This document shows, piece after piece, positions 10,337-21,724 of a DNA stretch of 64,000 nt. The notes under the pieces are model-generated. The model made no database searches and had not been told where the DNA came from. It worked only from the letters and a program-made list of their open reading frames with translations. The position numbers and the translations under genes were made by a program. How positions within the stretch are numbered: the first letter of the stretch is position 1; each line of letters begins with the position of its first letter. This DNA is from Cognatilysobacter terrigena (lineage in GTDB: Bacteria > Pseudomonadota > Gammaproteobacteria > Xanthomonadales > Xanthomonadaceae): the NCBI RefSeq assembly GCF_004361065.1, contig NZ_SELT01000002.1, positions 1-64,000 of the forward strand. Direction: 5' to 3'.

Positions 10337-13300
10337 ATGTATCTGAAGCGTTCCAAGCTGCGCGATGCCATCGGCATCGCGCTGGGGGCGACTGCCGCCT
10401 TCACCGCCGCCTCGGCCGTCGCGCAGACCGCGCCAGCCGATGCCAATGCCACCCCGCAGACCCTCGACCGCGTTCAGGTCACGGGTTCGCGCATCCGCCA
10501 GGTCGACGTCGAAACCGCCCAGCCGGTCTTGATGATCAGCCGCAAGGACATCGAGCAGCAGGGCTTCCAGTCCGTCGGCGACATCCTCCAGAACATCAGC
10601 GCCGTCGGCACCCCGCCGATCAGCCGCGCTGCGCCCCTGTCGTCGGGCGAGAACGTGGGCGGCACGTACATCAGCCTGCGTAACCTCGGTGCCCAGCGCA
10701 CGCTGGTCCTGGTCAACGGCAAGCGCCTCGGCATCACCACCAGCGGTCTGTCGGACGTCTCGCAGATCCCGGCGGTCGCCATCGAACGCATCGAAGTGCT
10801 GAAGGACGGCGCGTCGTCGATCTACGGCTCCGACGCGATCGCGGGCGTGATCAACATCATCACCCGCACGAACTACGAGGGCGCGGCGGGCTCGATCTAC
10901 TACGGCCAGTACGACCAGGGCGATGGCGCCATCACCAAGGGCGACATGATCATGGGCTTCGGCAACGAGCGCGGCTCGTTGACCGTGGGCGCCGAGTGGG
11001 GCAAGGAAGAGGGCGTCAACGCGACCGATCGCGACTTCAGCGCGTACCCGCGCGGCAACTGGCATCCGACGGACCAGTGGACGACGGTTGGTCAGTACGG
11101 CGGTTTCGTGACCACTGCGACCACGCCGGTTCCGGGCGTCCCGACCGGTACGCGCGTGATCCTCCGTCCGGGTGGCGATCCGCGTAACCGCAACGACTAC
11201 GTCGCGCAGAACACGAGCGTCGGCACCTGCAACGGTGCGACGGCTTCGACGGGCTGCACCCCGGGCTCGACGAAGGACAAGTCCAACACGCTTGAGCAGA
11301 CCGACCTGCGTACCCCGCTGGAAACGAAGGCGGTCTACCTCGACGGCGTCCTGAACATCACCGACAACGTGCGTTTCCGCGGGAACCTCCTGTGGGGCGA
11401 CCGTGAGAGCTCGCGGCACATCGCCGGCTATCCGATGCAGGCCGCGTCGTTCAACACCCCGATGTCGGCGCAGAGCTACTGGAACCCGGAAGGCGCGACG
11501 ATCTCCAACTGGTGGCGTCGCGGCTGGGAAGTGCCGCGTGTCACGACGGCGGACTCCACCAACTACCGCCTGACCGCGGGCCTTGAAGGCAGCTTCGACA
11601 TCGGCGACCACCTGTTCGACTGGGATGTCGGCTACGTCAACGTGGTCAACAAGCAGACGCAGGACACGTACGGCAACTTCAACCTTGCCAACGTCCGCAA
11701 TGCGGTGGGTCCGTCGTTCCTGCAGAACGGCCAGGTCGTCTGCGGCACGCCCGGCAACGTGATCGCCGGCTGCGTCACCTGGAATCCCTTCGTCCCCTAC
11801 GGCGTCGTGGGCAACGGCGGGTTGACGGGCAACACCGCCCTCCAGAACTACCTCTTCCAGAACGAGCACGCGACGGGCCGCACCGAGACGACCGTCATGT
11901 CGGCCAACCTCAGCGGCACGATCTTCACGCTGCCCGCGGGTGACCTCGGCTTCGCGGTCGGCTACGAGCACCGCAAGGAAGACGGCAAGTACGTTCCGGA
12001 CGCGCTCGCGGTCACCGGCGGTTCGACCAACCTGTCGTCGGGTCCGACCCGCGGCGGTTACGACCTCGACGAGGTCTACCTCGAACTGCAGGTGCCGATC
12101 CTCGCCGACGTTGCGTTTGCGAAGGAGCTGACGCTCAACATCGCGTCGCGCTACTCGGACTACAACACCTTCGGCGATACGGTGAACAACAAGTTCGGCC
12201 TGAAGTGGCGTCCGATCGACCAGCTGCTGCTGCGTGCGACCTACGCCGACGGCTTCCGCGCGCCGACCATCGCCGACCTCTACGGTGGCGGTTCGCAGAC
12301 CTTCGACTCGTTCACCGACCCCTGCGATACGAACTTCGGTGATTCGCGCAGCAACCCGACCACGCGTGCGAACTGCAAGAACGGCGTCGGTGGCCAGAAC
12401 GCGATGGGCGCCATCGCCGATACGTATCGTCAGCTCGGCCAGGGCCTCGTGCCGGTCGGTTCGCCGAACTCGCAGACGCCGGTGGCGTTCAACCGTGGCT
12501 CGAACCCGACGCTGACGCCGGAACTGTCGAAGTCGCAGACGATCGGTGGCGTGTGGAGCCCGCCGTTCCTGAGCGGCTTCAACATGTCGGTGGACTGGTG
12601 GAAGATCCGCATCGCCGACACGATCGTCACGGACAGCCCGTCGCAGATCCTCGCCGACTGCTACGTGAGCGGCATCGCGAGCCGCTGCTCGCCGCAGCTG
12701 TTCACGCGTGATCCGGCGCTCGGATACATCAACTTCATGTCCTACGGCAACCGCAACGCCGGTTTCCGCAAGGTCGAAGGCTACGATGTCGACTTCTCCT
12801 ACCGTCTGGCAACGGATGCGTGGGGCACGTTCAACGCGAACCTCAACTCCACGTACACGGCGAAGGACTACTTCGTCAGCACGAACGATCCGACCTACCC
12901 GACCTCGGGCGTGGGCTTCACCAGCACGTTCCGCATCCGCGCCAACTTCAACCTGGGTTGGCAGAAGGGTCCGTGGGGCGCGACGTGGACCTCGCGCTAC
13001 TACTCGTCGATGAAGGAAGGCTGCACGTACGTCGTGCCGGGCTCGACCACGCCGAACCTCGAGTGCGAGGAGATCACGTACGCCCCGACCGGTGCTTACG
13101 TCGGCACGACGACCACGCCGGCCAGCTCGATCTCGCGTCGCCATGTCGTGGGTGCGAACACCTTCCACGACGTGCAGCTGCGTTGGGAAGCGCCGTGGAA
13201 GGCGACGGTCGCCGTCGGTGCGAACAACGTGTTCAACCACATCGGCCCGGTCATGTACACGCAGCCGAGCGCGAACGTGTCGTACTACGGTGGCTTCGAT

Positions 13301-13342
13301 ATCGGCCGCTTCTGGTACATGCGCTACACGCAGCGTTTCTGA
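10337..13342 (+). CDS. TonB-dependent outer-membrane receptor
   Basis: 1,001 residues. Signal peptide about 1-30 (ends AVAQT), then LDRVQVTGSRI, the typical Xanthomonad plug start. The plug (about residues 50-180) contains NLGAQRTLVLVNGKR, VERIEVLKDGASSIYGSDAI and GVINIITR. The remaining 800 residues form a 22-strand barrel ending in a terminal Phe (YMRYTQRF), as needed for BAM assembly. Cys pairs near residues 290-310 and 660-690 lie in predicted extracellular loops. The substrate cannot be read; receptors of this type take oligopeptides, glycans or siderophores. No transporter is adjacent. A GGGGAG box precedes the start and a terminator follows the stop. Confidence 0.93.
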   Translation: MYLKRSKLRDAIGIALGATAAFTAASAVAQTAPADANATPQTLDRVQVTGSRIRQVDVETAQPVLMISRKDIEQQGFQSVGDILQNISAVGTPPISRAAPLSSGENVGGTYISLRNLGAQRTLVLVNGKRLGITTSGLSDVSQIPAVAIERIEVLKDGASSIYGSDAIAGVINIITRTNYEGAAGSIYYGQYDQGDGAITKGDMIMGFGNERGSLTVGAEWGKEEGVNATDRDFSAYPRGNWHPTDQWTTVGQYGGFVTTATTPVPGVPTGTRVILRPGGDPRNRNDYVAQNTSVGTCNGATASTGCTPGSTKDKSNTLEQTDLRTPLETKAVYLDGVLNITDNVRFRGNLLWGDRESSRHIAGYPMQAASFNTPMSAQSYWNPEGATISNWWRRGWEVPRVTTADSTNYRLTAGLEGSFDIGDHLFDWDVGYVNVVNKQTQDTYGNFNLANVRNAVGPSFLQNGQVVCGTPGNVIAGCVTWNPFVPYGVVGNGGLTGNTALQNYLFQNEHATGRTETTVMSANLSGTIFTLPAGDLGFAVGYEHRKEDGKYVPDALAVTGGSTNLSSGPTRGGYDLDEVYLELQVPILADVAFAKELTLNIASRYSDYNTFGDTVNNKFGLKWRPIDQLLLRATYADGFRAPTIADLYGGGSQTFDSFTDPCDTNFGDSRSNPTTRANCKNGVGGQNAMGAIADTYRQLGQGLVPVGSPNSQTPVAFNRGSNPTLTPELSKSQTIGGVWSPPFLSGFNMSVDWWKIRIADTIVTDSPSQILADCYVSGIASRCSPQLFTRDPALGYINFMSYGNRNAGFRKVEGYDVDFSYRLATDAWGTFNANLNSTYTAKDYFVSTNDPTYPTSGVGFTSTFRIRANFNLGWQKGPWGATWTSRYYSSMKEGCTYVVPGSTTPNLECEEITYAPTGAYVGTTTTPASSISRRHVVGANTFHDVQLRWEAPWKATVAVGANNVFNHIGPVMYTQPSANVSYYGGFDIGRFWYMRYTQRF

Positions 13343-13378
13343 TCGACATAACCAAAACAATCGTCATTCACTTCTCTC

Positions 13379-13404
13379 ACGGCCCCGCAAGGGGCCGTTT
13401 TTTT
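13379..13404 (+). terminator. Rho-independent terminator of the TonB receptor
   Basis: ACGGCCCC and GGGGCCGT pair around a GCAA tetraloop and are followed by seven T residues, 36 bases after the receptor stop. Confidence 0.92.
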
Positions 13405-13430
13405 GGCGCGGCTTCCGCTACGCTGGCGCC

Positions 13431-14279
13431 ATGGCTGCTCCACCCGTCGCCCTCCATCGCGTTCCGCGCCATCCCCACGTGTGGTGGATCGCGCAGCTGG
13501 CGGTGCATGCGGTCGCGCTCGGTCTGTGGTGGTACTACGGCTGGCATCGCGGCTGGCCCATCGCGGTGCCGCTGCTGGTGGCGGCGCATCTCGCGCTCGT
13601 GTGGGGCACGCTTCGGCCCGATTCGCGGCTGTTCGGGCCGGCACTGACGCGGCTCGACACATCGGAGCGCGTGCTCTGGCTGACCATCGACGACGGCCCG
13701 TCGGACGAAACGCCTGCCGTGCTCGACCTGCTCGACGCGCATCAGGCGCGCGCGACGTTCTTCCTCGTGGGCGACCGCGCTCGCCGGCATCCCGATCTCG
13801 TGCGCGAGATCGTGCGTCGCGGCCACGGCGTCGGCAACCACAGTGATTCGCACCCCACCGGACGTTTCTGGGCACTCGGTCCGCGCGAGATGCGCGACGA
13901 GATCGCCCGTGCGCAGGCGACGCTGACAGAGCTCGCCGGCACGCCGCCCGTGTGGTTCCGCGCGGTGGTGGGCATGGCGAATCCGTTCGTGTTCGCACCG
14001 CTGCAGAAGCTCGGGCTCGCGCGCGTCGCGTGGACGGCGCGCGGTTTCGATGGTGCGGTGTCGAATCCCAAGCGTGTCGTGCGCCGCGTGGAGCGCCTGC
14101 TCGCGCCGGGCGTGATCGTGCTTGCGCATGAAGGCGCATCGCACGGCCGCAACGTCGAGACGCTCGCGTTGATGCTGCAGCGCTTCGACGAACTCGGTTA
14201 TCGCTGCGTGTTACCGGTGCCGTCCCCGTCGACGTCCGGCCCGAGCGTGCGCGGCATCGAGCCCTCCGTCGTCGACTGA
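13431..14279 (+). CDS. Polysaccharide deacetylase (NodB-like) with N-terminal membrane segments
   Basis: 282 residues. Two hydrophobic segments (about 19-37 and 43-62) anchor it in the inner membrane. The NodB domain follows: TIDDGPSDET (residues 87-96; the first Asp is the usual catalytic base and the second a metal ligand) and HSDSHP (metal His pair) near residues 140-145. RAVVGMANPF takes the place of motif 3 (usually R-x-P-Y/F-G), so the catalytic Arg context is altered. A late HEG near 238 matches the motif 5 His. It likely removes acetyl groups from a cell-surface glycan; the target is unknown. The start follows a terminator by 26 bases, so it has its own promoter. Confidence 0.85.
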   Translation: MAAPPVALHRVPRHPHVWWIAQLAVHAVALGLWWYYGWHRGWPIAVPLLVAAHLALVWGTLRPDSRLFGPALTRLDTSERVLWLTIDDGPSDETPAVLDLLDAHQARATFFLVGDRARRHPDLVREIVRRGHGVGNHSDSHPTGRFWALGPREMRDEIARAQATLTELAGTPPVWFRAVVGMANPFVFAPLQKLGLARVAWTARGFDGAVSNPKRVVRRVERLLAPGVIVLAHEGASHGRNVETLALMLQRFDELGYRCVLPVPSPSTSGPSVRGIEPSVVD

Positions 14280-14286
14280 GGTCGAC

Positions 14287-14985
14287 TCACTCGCGCCAGG
14301 CGACGATCTGCCAGTTGTTGAACGGCGTGTTGCCGTTGAGCGGCGTGATCGCGTAGCGCAGGGCTGCGGCGTCGAGGCGATCGCGCAGCAGTGTTTCGCT
14401 TGGATAGCGTCGCGGCGCGGAATGCATCCAGCCTGCGAACGCGGCGAACGTATCGAAGGCCTTGCTCGTGCGCGCACGCCAGCCCGGCGTCTCGAGTCCG
14501 CTGCGGATGAACAGCTTGCCGCCGGGCACGATCATCGACGCCGCCGCATCGAGAATGCGGATCTGCGCCGGCGTGTCGACGTACTGCAGCACGTCGAGCA
14601 GCGCGACGCTGCCCGTGTGGTCCGGCATCACGCGACTGAGGTCGACGGCGTCGAACGTCACGTCGCGCAGTCCCACGCGCTCCGCAACGCGACGCGCGCT
14701 CGCGATCTTCCCCGCATCGATATCGACGCCGCGATACGGCAGGTGGACGCCGTCTTCGCGCAGCGTGTGGGCGAGCAGGCCGAGCCCGCAGCCGAGATCG
14801 AGCAGCGGCGCCGTCGTGCCGCGCAGTGCGTCGGCGACGGCCGGATAGAGCGGATCGCTGCCGAGCGTGGCGCGCGTATAGAAGTAGTTCCAGCGATTGC
14901 CGAGCACGCCGTCGGGCAGGAACGCACGGGCGATGTCGCGCGCGCGTGCGGCGTCGAGCGGGCGTGTCTCGATGACGGCCGTCAC
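14287..14985 (-). CDS. Class I SAM-dependent methyltransferase
   Basis: 232 residues. The SAM-binding motif LLDLGCGLGLLA lies near residues 69-80, followed by YRGVDIDAGKI (acidic end of strand 2) and FDAVDLSRVMP. The start is GTG 14985, which overlaps the stop of the upstream SGNH hydrolase (GTGA). No better start exists without running into that gene. The overlap and matching orientation make transaminase - SGNH hydrolase - methyltransferase one operon. The substrate is unknown; a lipid or small molecule is plausible next to an esterase, but this is inference. Confidence 0.85.
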   Translation of the reverse strand: MTAVIETRPLDAARARDIARAFLPDGVLGNRWNYFYTRATLGSDPLYPAVADALRGTTAPLLDLGCGLGLLAHTLREDGVHLPYRGVDIDAGKIASARRVAERVGLRDVTFDAVDLSRVMPDHTGSVALLDVLQYVDTPAQIRILDAAASMIVPGGKLFIRSGLETPGWRARTSKAFDTFAAFAGWMHSAPRRYPSETLLRDRLDAAALRYAITPLNGNTPFNNWQIVAWRE

Positions 14986-15596
14986 GCCGTATCGCCGAGC
15001 AGGCGATGCGCGACCGGCAGTGCGACGTCGACCCACTGCGCATACATCGCGTGCGAGGGATGCAGGCCGTCGGCGACGACCATCGCGTCCTGGTCGCCCT
15101 GTGCGCGGCTGACCGGCGTGATGTCGACGAACGCGATGCGTCGCGCTTCGCACATCTCGCGGGCGACCTCGTTGAACGCGTCGATCTCGCGCGCGATGGT
15201 CGCGCTGTCGCGGCCTTCATCGCGCGCGAACCGCGTGACGCCCCAGTCGGGAATGGACAGCATCAGCACGCGATCGATGCGTCCGCCTGCGAGCGACGTC
15301 ACGGTGTCGAGCAACGGGCCGAGCTGCGCGCGGTATTCGGCGGTGCTGCGGCCGCGGTACTGGTCGTTGACGCCGATGCCCAGCGTCACGAAGTCGAACG
15401 TGCCCAGCGGTTGCGTGCTCGCGATAGCGGCGGCGAGTTCGTCGGTGGTCCAACCCGTGGTCGCGATGACGTGCGGTTCGCCGGTGTCGATGCCGTCCTC
15501 GCGCAACATGCGGGCCAGCTGCACCGGCCAGCGATGCTCGGGTTCGACGCCTTCGGCGCAGGTGTAGCTGTCGCCGAGGGCGAGGTAGCGCAGCAT
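14982..15596 (-). CDS. SGNH/GDSL hydrolase
   Basis: 204 residues, no signal peptide. Block I GDSYTCAEGV (catalytic Ser10), block III GIGVNDQYRG (Asn of the oxyanion hole) and block V DGLHPSHAMY (Asp/His of the triad) are all present in order. SGNH hydrolases cleave esters or lipids; the substrate is not predictable. The ATG overlaps the TGA of the transaminase by one base (TGATG) and the stop overlaps the methyltransferase GTG, so all three are translationally coupled. Confidence 0.87.
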   Translation of the reverse strand: MLRYLALGDSYTCAEGVEPEHRWPVQLARMLREDGIDTGEPHVIATTGWTTDELAAAIASTQPLGTFDFVTLGIGVNDQYRGRSTAEYRAQLGPLLDTVTSLAGGRIDRVLMLSIPDWGVTRFARDEGRDSATIAREIDAFNEVAREMCEARRIAFVDITPVSRAQGDQDAMVVADGLHPSHAMYAQWVDVALPVAHRLLGDTA

Positions 15597-16837
15597 CACG
15601 CGACTTGCGCGCGGCTCGCGGCGTCGGCGCGACGATCGAGCACGCGTTCCACGCGCGCGAAGACTTCGCGCAGCTGCTCCGGCGGCGGCAGCAGCGTGAC
15701 GCGGAAGTGGTCGCGATCGCGCATGTTGAAGCTGGTGCCCGGCACGATCAGCACGCCTTCGCTTTCGAGCATCTCGAGCGCGAACGCCTGGTCGTCGAAA
15801 CCGACCGCCGCGTCGCCGACGACCTGCGGAAAGCCGTACAGCGCACCGGCCGGCGTGCTCATGCGCAGGTGGCGGCTCGCCGCGATGCTGTCGGCGACCG
15901 CGCGTCGCGCTTCGTACAGACGGCCGCCCGGTGCGGTGAGTTCGTGGATGGTGGCGGCGCCCGACAGGGCGGCCTCGATGGCGAACTGGCCCGGGACGTT
16001 CGCGCACAGGCGCAGCGCGCCGAGCAGGTCCATCGCGTGGTGCAGGTCGCCGATCGCGAGCGGATCGCCGCTCAGCACCGCCCAGCCCACGCGCCAGCCG
16101 CAGGCGCGATGCACCTTCGAGAGGCCGCCGAACGACAGGCAGGGGACGTCGCCCGCGAGTGGCGCGAGCGGCTGGAATTCGGCGCCGTCGTAGACGATTT
16201 CGTCGTAGATCTCGTCCGACATCAGCAGCAGCTTGTGCTTGGCCGCGATCGCGACGATGCGCTCGAGCAGCTCACGCGGATACACCGCGCCGGTCGGATT
16301 GTTCGGGTTGATCACGACGATCGCGCGCGTGCGCGGCGTGACCAGGCGCTCGATCTCGTCGGGATCGGGCAGGAAACCGTTTTCCGGCGCGCAGGTGTAA
16401 TGCACCGCGCAGCCGTCGTTGAGGATGGTCGCGGCCGTCCACAGCGGATAGTCCGGCGACGGCACCAGCACTTCGTCGCCCGGATTCAGCAGCGCGCGCA
16501 GCGACAGGTCGATCAGCTCGCTGACGCCATTGCCGATGAACACGCGTTCCGGCGACGCATTGGGCGTGCCGCGTCGGCGATGGAACTCGGCCAGCACCTC
16601 GCGCGCGGCCGGCAGGCCCTGCTGGTGCGTGTACGGATCCGTGTCGTGGATGCGCTCGGTGATCGCCCGCTGCAGGTGGTCCGGCGCGCGGAAGCCGAAC
16701 GCGCCGGGGTTGCCGATGTTCAGCTTGATCAGCTTGCGGCCCTGGGCCTCCAGCTCGCGAGCTCGCCGGGCGAGTTCACCACGGATTTCGTAGCGGACTT
16801 CGGAAAGGCGTTCGCGGGTCTTGAGGGCGTGGGACAT
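15596..16837 (-). CDS. alaA: PLP-dependent alanine-synthesising transaminase (AlaA type)
   Basis: 413 residues, fold-type I aminotransferase. Residues 36-50 (KLIKLNIGNPGAFGF), FIGNGVSELIDL, DEVLVPSPDYPLWTAA and INPNNPTGAVYP follow AlaA closely. The PLP lysine sits in SFGGLSKVHRACG and a C-terminal DHFRVTLLPP provides the carboxylate-binding Arg. AlaA transfers the amino group of glutamate to pyruvate in the cytosol. The N-terminal RYEIRGELARRA also matches the family. First gene of a three-gene operon, divergent from rsgA with about 95 bp between the starts. Confidence 0.9.
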   Translation of the reverse strand: MSHALKTRERLSEVRYEIRGELARRARELEAQGRKLIKLNIGNPGAFGFRAPDHLQRAITERIHDTDPYTHQQGLPAAREVLAEFHRRRGTPNASPERVFIGNGVSELIDLSLRALLNPGDEVLVPSPDYPLWTAATILNDGCAVHYTCAPENGFLPDPDEIERLVTPRTRAIVVINPNNPTGAVYPRELLERIVAIAAKHKLLLMSDEIYDEIVYDGAEFQPLAPLAGDVPCLSFGGLSKVHRACGWRVGWAVLSGDPLAIGDLHHAMDLLGALRLCANVPGQFAIEAALSGAATIHELTAPGGRLYEARRAVADSIAASRHLRMSTPAGALYGFPQVVGDAAVGFDDQAFALEMLESEGVLIVPGTSFNMRDRDHFRVTLLPPPEQLREVFARVERVLDRRADAASRAQVA

Positions 16838-16932
16838 GGAAGCGGCGGTACGACGCGGAAAATGGCGGCCAGCCTACCGGAAAACGTGCCGTACCCGGAC
16901 GTCCGACGGCCCGGTCTGGCTAGAATCGCGAC

Positions 16933-18066
16933 ATGACCGAAACCCCGGCCGTCTTCACCTCCGACCCCGCTGCGCTGCGGGCCATCGGCTGGCCGGTCAC
17001 CGACGATGCGGGGCCCGAGACCTGGCGCGCCGCCATCGCCGCCCGGCCCGACGCCCGGCCTGCCCGCGTCGTCGAACAGCACCGCACGGGCTACATCGTG
17101 GTCGACGGGCCCGACGAGCCGTTCAGCGTCGAATCGCTGGGCGACTGGCTGCGCCCGCCGGGCTACCGCGAGGGCCGCACCGATCCCACCGACCGCCCCG
17201 GCGTGGGCGACTGGCTGCTGGTCGAAGGCGATCGCCGCCACGCCAAGGCCGTCGTGCTGCTGCCGCGCACGTCCGCGATCAAGCGCGGCGCGGCCGGCGA
17301 GCATTACCGGCAGCAGCTGATCGCCGCGAACATCGACGTCGCGTTCGTGGTCTGCGGGCTCGACGGCGACTTCAATCCGCGCCGCATCGAGCGCTACCTG
17401 CTGCTCGTGCAGGGCGGCGGCGTCGAGCCGGTCGTCGTGCTCACGAAGGCAGACAAGGGCGATCCCGACGAGGCAACGACCATCCTGCGCGCAGCCGTCG
17501 GTGCGCAGCTCGCGGTGGTCGCGGTGAACGCGAAGGACGCGGCGAGCGTCGCGCAACTCGATCCCTGGCTCGGCGCCGGCCGCACCGCGGTGCTGGTCGG
17601 AAGTTCGGGCGCGGGCAAGTCGACGCTCACCAACACGCTGCTCGGCCTCGAGAAGATGAAGACGAGCGCGGTGCGCGAACACGATTCGCGCGGCCGGCAC
17701 ACCACGACGCATCGCACGCTCATTCCGTTGCCGCAGGGCGGCTGCCTGATCGACACGCCCGGCATGCGCGAACTCAAGCCGACCGGCGAGGAAGACGTCA
17801 CCGACACCTTCGCCGACATCGAGGCGCTCGCTGCCGAATGCCGCTTCCGCGACTGCAAGCACGAGAAGGAGCCCGGTTGCGCGGTGCGCGCGGCGGTCCA
17901 GGCGGGCACCCTCGATCCGCAACGGCTCGCGAATTTCCGCAAGCTGTCGGAGGAAGTCGCAGGCGCGGCGAACCGCCTTGCGACGCGTCGCCAGCAGAAG
18001 GCCGAGTCGAAAGTGCAGGTGAAATCGCTCAACAAGCGGCTCGACGAGAAGTACGGCAAGCATTGA
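16933..18066 (+). CDS. rsgA: Small-ribosomal-subunit biogenesis GTPase RsgA
   Basis: 377 residues, a circularly permuted GTPase that matures the 30S subunit. An N-terminal OB-fold region precedes the G motifs in permuted order: LTKAD (G4), GSSGAGKSTLTN (G1, P-loop) and DTPGMREL (G3). The C-terminal zinc site is intact: C-x4-C-x-H followed by EPGCAV. Length is slightly above the usual 300-350. The stop overlaps the next ATG by one base (TGATG), coupling it to the QEGLA-motif gene. Confidence 0.95.
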   Translation: MTETPAVFTSDPAALRAIGWPVTDDAGPETWRAAIAARPDARPARVVEQHRTGYIVVDGPDEPFSVESLGDWLRPPGYREGRTDPTDRPGVGDWLLVEGDRRHAKAVVLLPRTSAIKRGAAGEHYRQQLIAANIDVAFVVCGLDGDFNPRRIERYLLLVQGGGVEPVVVLTKADKGDPDEATTILRAAVGAQLAVVAVNAKDAASVAQLDPWLGAGRTAVLVGSSGAGKSTLTNTLLGLEKMKTSAVREHDSRGRHTTTHRTLIPLPQGGCLIDTPGMRELKPTGEEDVTDTFADIEALAAECRFRDCKHEKEPGCAVRAAVQAGTLDPQRLANFRKLSEEVAGAANRLATRRQQKAESKVQVKSLNKRLDEKYGKH

Positions 18067-19337
18067 TGGCGACGGTCGAACTGCCTGCGGACGTCGCGCA
18101 CCACGCCGCACTCGATGCCCGCATGGTGCGCGTCGCCCGCGACATCCGCGTGCTCGCGCTGGTGAGCTGGCCGGCCGACGAGGAAGCGAAATTCCTCGCG
18201 GATTTCGCTGCAGGCACCGCGAAGCCACCGGTCATCGCGTACCCCAAGTGCGACTTCCGCGAAGCGCGCACCGAACTCGAAGCGATCGTGCGCGAGGCCG
18301 ATCCGCAGCATCCGCTCGGGCAATACCTGATCGACTCCGCACGCAGCTGGGGCACTGCCGCGTTGCTCTGCGAATCCCTCGGCACGCCGCGCGTGCTCGC
18401 GCATTCGATGGAGTTGTACGGCGCGCCGAACGAAGCGCTACCGGGCAATGGACCGACCACGCGCGAAGCCGCGCAGCATTTCATCTCGATCGCCGATGAA
18501 CTCGACAGCGGCCTGCTGTCGCCGTCCGAAACCATCCGCATTTCCGCGACCGCGCTTCGTCTGCAGCTGCAGAACGACCTCGACGACTTCTTCAACAAGC
18601 GCGTCATCGAAGTCGAACTCGACCCCGACCTGATCGCGAAAGCCGCGGCCGGCGCGACGCGCATCCGCCTGCGCGCGTCGGCGAACTTCAGCCAGTACGA
18701 CCGCGACCAGCTGCTCAACCACGAAGCGTTCGTTCATTCGATCACCGCGCTCAACGGCCGCGAGCAGCCGGTGCTGCCGAGCCTGTCGCTGTCGTCGCCG
18801 CGCACCACGGCCACGCAGGAAGGCCTCGCGACCTTCGCCGAGCAGATCACCGGCAGCATCGACATCGGCCGCATGAAGCGCATTTCGCTGCGCATCGAAG
18901 CGGTGGCGCGTGCGCTCGACGGCGCGGACTTCATCGACGTCTTCCGCTATTTCGTCGACTCCGGACAGACGCCGCAGGAAAGCTTCTCGTCGGCGCAGCG
19001 CATCTTCCGCGGCGTGCCGACCACCGGCCGCTACGCGTTCACCAAGGACACCGTCTACGTGCGCGGCCTGGTCGGCGTGCACACGTTCTTCCGCTGGGCG
19101 CTGCGCAACCGCAAGCTGGCGCTGTGCCGCTACCTGTTCGCCGGCAAGATGACCCTGGCCGACGTCCAGCGCTTCGAGCCGCTGTTCGAATCCGGGGCGC
19201 TGCTGCCGCCCCGCTGGATGCCGCCGTGGCTGACCCGCATCAACGGGCTGGCCGGCATGCTCGCGTTCTCGCTCTTCGCCAACCGCATCCGGCTGGACAG
19301 CATCGCCGACGAAGGCGGCTTCATGCTCGATTTCTGA
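18066..19337 (+). CDS. Flavohemoglobin expression-modulating QEGLA-motif protein (DUF1704)
   Basis: 423 residues. The diagnostic motif TATQEGLATFAEQ lies near residues 256-268, preceded by an HE pair (LLNHEAFVHS), giving the H-E...Q-E-G-L-A arrangement expected of this putative metalloprotein family. The name comes from an association with flavohemoglobin expression in another bacterium; the biochemical activity is unsettled (family knowledge). No flavohemoglobin gene is in the window. Translation is coupled to rsgA by a one-base overlap. Confidence 0.88.
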   Translation: MATVELPADVAHHAALDARMVRVARDIRVLALVSWPADEEAKFLADFAAGTAKPPVIAYPKCDFREARTELEAIVREADPQHPLGQYLIDSARSWGTAALLCESLGTPRVLAHSMELYGAPNEALPGNGPTTREAAQHFISIADELDSGLLSPSETIRISATALRLQLQNDLDDFFNKRVIEVELDPDLIAKAAAGATRIRLRASANFSQYDRDQLLNHEAFVHSITALNGREQPVLPSLSLSSPRTTATQEGLATFAEQITGSIDIGRMKRISLRIEAVARALDGADFIDVFRYFVDSGQTPQESFSSAQRIFRGVPTTGRYAFTKDTVYVRGLVGVHTFFRWALRNRKLALCRYLFAGKMTLADVQRFEPLFESGALLPPRWMPPWLTRINGLAGMLAFSLFANRIRLDSIADEGGFMLDF

Positions 19338-19423
19338 CGCCGGAGCGCCCGAACCGTGCGCGTGCGTCCGAAGCGGCCGGTGGCGGCGGGTAGAATCGAG
19401 GGCCCGCCCGGTTTCGCGTCCCG

Positions 19424-21721
<2,298 letters not shown>

Positions 21722-21724
21722 GGA

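Noticed and set aside
10316-13360. 1,014-codon open frame on the minus strand opposite the TonB receptor
   Set aside because: Product is dominated by Arg/Ala/Val with no domain; the plus-strand receptor explains the DNA fully. High GC keeps the antisense frame open.
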